Shown: positions 13,468-16,218 of the stretch, piece after piece
How the letters are laid out: each line of letters opens with the position of its first letter
Position numbering within the stretch: the stretch's first letter is position 1
Notes under the pieces: model-generated
The model's input: only the letters and a program-made list of their open reading frames with translations
Told to the model about the DNA's origin: nothing
The model's database searches: none
Position numbers and translations under genes: made by a program
Source: a bacterium
GTDB taxonomy: Bacteria; Pseudomonadota; Alphaproteobacteria; Rhizobiales; Xanthobacteraceae
DNA length: 16,218 bases
Direction of reading: 5' to 3'
NCBI GenBank assembly: GCA_029946075.1
Contig: JAQSDT010000710.1
Coordinates: 1-16,218 of the forward strand

Positions 13468-15816
13468 TTACGCGGCCTCGGACGTCCTGGCCTTGCGCGG
13501 ATCGCGCGGCAGCACGACACGCACCACGGTGCCGGTGCCGAGCCGGGAGCGCAGCCGCATCTGGCCGCCATGCAGATTGGTGAGCGAGCGCGCGATCGCG
13601 AGGCCAAGGCCCGACCCCTGATAGGTTTTGGTCAGCTGGCTCTCGACCTGCTCGAACGGCTTGCCCAGCCGCCGCAGCGAGGCGGGTGCGATGCCGATGC
13701 CGGTGTCGGCGATCAGGAGCACGATGGAATCCGGCAGCACGTGGCTGCGCACGGTGACGCGGCCGTCGTCGGGGGTGAATTTCACGGCGTTCGACAGCAG
13801 ATTGACGAAGATCTGCTTGACCGCGCGGCGGTCGGCCAGCACCGAAATCGAGCTGTCGAGCTTGGCGTCGAGCGTCAGGTGCTTGTCCTCGGCGCGGCCG
13901 GAAACCACGCGCAGCGACTCGGCGAGGATGTTCGACAGGTCGAGCTGTTCCATGTCGAGCTTCATGCGGCCGGCCTCGATCTTCGACATGTCGAGGATGT
14001 CGTTGATGACTTCCAGCAGGTATTTCCCCGATGTCAGGATGTCGTGGCAGTACTCCTGGTACTTGTCGGAGCCGAGCACGCCGAACATGCCGCTGCCCAT
14101 GATCTCGGAGAAGCCGATGATGGCGTTCAGGGGCGTGCGCAGTTCGTGGCTCATATTGGCGAGGAATTTCGATTTCGCCTGGTTGGCTTCCTCGGCGCGG
14201 TTCTTCTCCTGCGAGTATTTTTCGGCGAGATCGGCGAGCTCTGCCTGCGAGCGCTTGAGGTCGAGCACGTTGGCGCGCAGGCGGCCGTCGTTCTCGATCA
14301 GCTTCTGCTCGTGCTCCTTGATGCGGGTGATGTCGGTGCCGACCGAAACGTAGCCGCCGTCCTTGGTGCGGCGCTCGCTGATGTGCAGCCAGCTGCCGTC
14401 GTCGAGCTGTGCTTCGAAGGTGCGCGCGCCCGGGGCCTGCGCGCCGGTTTCCTGCAGGCGGGTGCGAACCTCCGGCATGCTGCCGACCTCGATCACCGTT
14501 TCATACGACGTGCCGGGGGTAACCGCCGAGTCCGGCAGCTTGTGCAGGCGCTGGAAGTGCGAATTGCAGAGCACCAGGCGGTCCTCGGCATCCCACAGCA
14601 CGAAGGCCTCGGGAATGGTCTCGATCGCGTCGCGCAGCCGCAAATCCGCTTCCACGGTCTTCTCGGCGAGGCTCTTCTGCTCGGTGATGTCGACGGCGAT
14701 GCCGATCAGATGCAGCCCGCCATCGGCGGCGGCCTGGCTGAGCTCGCAGCGGACGCGAAGCCAGATCCAGTGGCCGTCGGTGTGCTGCATACGGAAAGTC
14801 TGGTCGATATGGTCGAGCTTGCCGCCGATCAACTGGTCGGCGATCGCGAACAGGTCGATGTCGTCGGATTTCACCAGCGCGTTGACCTCGCCGAAGGTGA
14901 GCAGGTCGTTGCGGGAGTCGAGGCCGAGCATGGTGAACATCGACTGCGACCAGAAGATCCGCCCGCGCGACAGGTCCCAGTCCCACAGGCCGCAGCGGCC
15001 GCGGTTCAGCGCGGTATCGATACGGCCGCGGACGGCGTCGTTGATGAGGTCGCCCTCGCGGGCGCGGGTCGATTGCCAGTGGAAGGCGAAGCCGAGGATC
15101 AGCACGACGAACCCCGTGGTTGCGGACAGTGTTACCGAGAGTGCGGCATCCGATCCCCACAGGGGATCGTTCTTCTCCTGGATGACGATGACCTGGCCGG
15201 GCAGCGACTTGACCAGTCTGGAGATCGCCATCGCGCCGTTGCCGTTCGGCAGCGTCATGTCGTTGACGACGCCCTGCTGGCCGGGGGCGGCGAGCAGTTG
15301 CGCGGTGCTGATGACGTCGAGCACGCGGTCGCTGCCGGCAAGGCCGTCCTCGATCGGCAGGCGCGCGAGCACGCGGTGATCGGCGCTGCTGATGATGATG
15401 TGGCGGTTGCTGTTGACCCCCCAGGAGGGGAGCATCTCCGGCAGCAGGCTCTGCAGCTTTTCGAGATTGGCGGCGCGATCCTGCCGGACCGAGGCGAGGC
15501 GGTCGATGCGCTCGGCAAGCAGGTCGGTGAGGGCGGCGAGATCGCGCTTCATCGCGGCGCGTTTCTGCCGGGTCTGGTCGATCACCTGGACGAACGCGCC
15601 GAGGCAGATGGTGATCAGGAAGGCGATGATGAGCGTGGGCACGGCGCGGCGGAGCGCCGGCTCGGCGATCAGCAAGCGGTGATAGGCAGGTTTTGCGATC
15701 GATTGCGCCAATCCCTTGATCGAATCGGATTGGACACACGCGTTCGCGGCATGCGCTCGCGCCATGCTTTGGACCCCCGCCGAAGGCTTTTTGCACACTG
15801 TCCGGAAGAACCCCAC
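13468..15816 (-). CDS. pleC: PAS-domain sensor histidine kinase, PleC-like
   Basis: A 782-residue membrane kinase/phosphatase. TM1 ~59-79 (VPTLIIAFLITICLGAFV) and TM2 ~229-247 flank a ~145-residue periplasmic region. Two PAS domains follow (~265-385 ending VDITEQ; ~390-500 ending TDITRI), then a coiled-coil linker ~505-548. HisKA has H557 (FLANMSHELRTPLNAIIGFSEIM). HATPase_c has N676 (NLLSNAVKF), DTGIGI and GSGLGL. The MFGVLGSDKYQEYC and YLLEVINDILDMSKIEAG segments after the H-box are typical of PleC/DivJ/PdhS kinases, which control the DivK-CtrA cell-cycle pathway in Rhizobiales. Length and the glnE neighbourhood favour PleC; the symbol is less certain than the class. The start may be GTG 15816 (GGAAG upstream) or ATG 15765 (residue 18). 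A CtrA-like box lies upstream at 15868-15883. Confidence 0.93.
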   Translation of the reverse strand: MGFFRTVCKKPSAGVQSMARAHAANACVQSDSIKGLAQSIAKPAYHRLLIAEPALRRAVPTLIIAFLITICLGAFVQVIDQTRQKRAAMKRDLAALTDLLAERIDRLASVRQDRAANLEKLQSLLPEMLPSWGVNSNRHIIISSADHRVLARLPIEDGLAGSDRVLDVISTAQLLAAPGQQGVVNDMTLPNGNGAMAISRLVKSLPGQVIVIQEKNDPLWGSDAALSVTLSATTGFVVLILGFAFHWQSTRAREGDLINDAVRGRIDTALNRGRCGLWDWDLSRGRIFWSQSMFTMLGLDSRNDLLTFGEVNALVKSDDIDLFAIADQLIGGKLDHIDQTFRMQHTDGHWIWLRVRCELSQAAADGGLHLIGIAVDITEQKSLAEKTVEADLRLRDAIETIPEAFVLWDAEDRLVLCNSHFQRLHKLPDSAVTPGTSYETVIEVGSMPEVRTRLQETGAQAPGARTFEAQLDDGSWLHISERRTKDGGYVSVGTDITRIKEHEQKLIENDGRLRANVLDLKRSQAELADLAEKYSQEKNRAEEANQAKSKFLANMSHELRTPLNAIIGFSEIMGSGMFGVLGSDKYQEYCHDILTSGKYLLEVINDILDMSKIEAGRMKLDMEQLDLSNILAESLRVVSGRAEDKHLTLDAKLDSSISVLADRRAVKQIFVNLLSNAVKFTPDDGRVTVRSHVLPDSIVLLIADTGIGIAPASLRRLGKPFEQVESQLTKTYQGSGLGLAIARSLTNLHGGQMRLRSRLGTGTVVRVVLPRDPRKARTSEAA

Positions 15817-15867
15817 GTCGCTTCCGAATCACAGCGATTTGAATCCGTTTTTTCCGGGCTGTCGAGA

Positions 15868-15883
15868 GTCAACGATTCGTTAA
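15868..15883 (-). promoter_or_regulatory. CtrA-box-like site upstream of the PleC-like kinase
   Basis: On the minus strand the sequence is TTAA-CGAATCG-TTGAC, one mismatch from the CtrA consensus TTAA-N7-TTAAC. It lies 52 nt before the GTG start (about 103 nt before the alternative ATG). It sits in an AT-richer island of a GC-rich region, as a promoter would. Binding is inferred from the match and from the gene's likely role. Confidence 0.45.
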
Positions 15884-15978
15884 TTCGAAATAAATCTTGT
15901 CCAACGGAGAATCGGTCGCTCGAAAACGAGTCCGAAACGGGAACGGCCCCGCAAGACTACGCGGAGACGACGTGAAGC

Positions 15979-16218
15979 CTACGCGCGCGGCGGTTCGGCG
16001 TGGCTGATGACGCGCTTGATGGTGGGGAAGGCGCGGCGCAGTGCGCGTTCGATCTCGTCGACGCATTGGTGCACCTTGATGACGCTCATCGAGGGCGCGG
16101 CGCGGCAATGGAAGTTGACGATCTCGCCGGCGTCGGTGTCGCGGACCCGCACATTGTGGATGTCGTGGATCGCGCCGGCGGCGGCAAAGCCGGTGAGCGC
16201 AGCCTTGATCTCCTCGAC
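15979..16218 (-). CDS. Cation diffusion facilitator (CDF) transporter, C-terminal end (partial)
   Basis: The last 79 residues and stop of a gene whose start lies beyond the window. The sequence runs VEEIKAALTGFAAAGAIHDI, then NVRVRDTDAGEIVNFHCRA, IKVHQCVDEIERALRRAFP and RVISHAEPPRA. This is the ferredoxin-like ZT_dimer cytoplasmic domain of CDF metal exporters (Zn, Fe, Co, Mn), with its regular positions H-D-[IV]-x-N-V-R, the [VI]-x-x-H strand, H-x-x-x-D-x-I-E-x-A-L helix and final H-x-E-P-x. The metal cannot be told because the transmembrane part is absent. It is transcribed in the same direction as the PleC-like gene, upstream of it by 162 nt; the spacer has the CtrA-like box but no clear terminator. 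Confidence 0.85.
   Translation of the reverse strand, partial: VEEIKAALTGFAAAGAIHDIHNVRVRDTDAGEIVNFHCRAAPSMSVIKVHQCVDEIERALRRAFPTIKRVISHAEPPRA

Noticed and set aside
13570..15975. Long open frame (801 codons) antisense to the PleC-like kinase
   Set aside because: Low-complexity, Arg/Asp/Ala/Val-rich product typical of antisense frames in GC-rich genes; the kinase domains on the minus strand are complete.
1..16218. CRISPR array, tRNA/rRNA genes, insertion sequences, prophage or attachment sites
   Set aside because: None seen: no regularly spaced direct repeats, no RNA gene cloverleaf or rRNA signature, no transposase or integrase coding region.

Overview
This window is a stretch of high-GC chromosome from an alphaproteobacterium, most likely Nitrobacteraceae (Bradyrhizobium, Rhodopseudomonas or a close relative). 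The assignment rests on the protein sequences (CcmF/CycK, CcmH/CycL, DegP, GlnE and a PleC-like kinase all read as the Bradyrhizobium/Rhodopseudomonas versions) and on two palindromic intergenic repeats of kinds that, from memory, are abundant in those genomes. No database search was run.

Layout: (1) 1-2397, + strand: the end of a cytochrome c maturation operon, ccmF (cycK) then ccmH (cycL), separated by a palindromic repeat. The first ~126 bases do not encode CcmF. They encode, in frame, a piece of a CzcA/CusA-type RND metal-efflux pump, so the CcmF N-terminus is missing. (2) 2406-3998, - strand: a three-gene set (GbsR/MarR-like regulator, DUF2867 protein, secreted SnoaL-like protein), divergent from a + strand DUF1993 gene (4213-4737). 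(3) 5006-11974, + strand: degP, then a response regulator, a sensor histidine kinase and glnE, the last three with overlapping ends. (4) 11985-13467: a second palindromic repeat, a CRP-like palindrome, a small gene for a double-glycine-leader peptide, and a LysR regulator. (5) 13468-16218, - strand: a PleC-like PAS sensor kinase whose stop codon abuts the LysR stop, and the C-terminal end of a cation diffusion facilitator (CDF) transporter running off the window.

How the genes fit together: cyc genes - degP - two-component system - glnE - pleC is, as I recall, a conserved Rhizobiales order combining envelope functions (haem ligation to cytochrome c, periplasmic protease and chaperone, envelope-type two-component signalling) with nitrogen control (GlnE adenylylates and deadenylylates glutamine synthetase) and cell-cycle control (PleC). 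Two blocks look inserted into this backbone: the GbsR/DUF2867/SnoaL/DUF1993 block between ccmH and degP, and the peptide/LysR block between glnE and pleC. The observations most worth checking are the CzcA-CcmF junction at the left edge, the GG-leader peptide with its upstream CRP-like site, the operator array in front of the GbsR-like gene, the CtrA-like box in front of the PleC-like gene, and the palindromic repeat whose edge overlaps the ccmH ribosome binding site.
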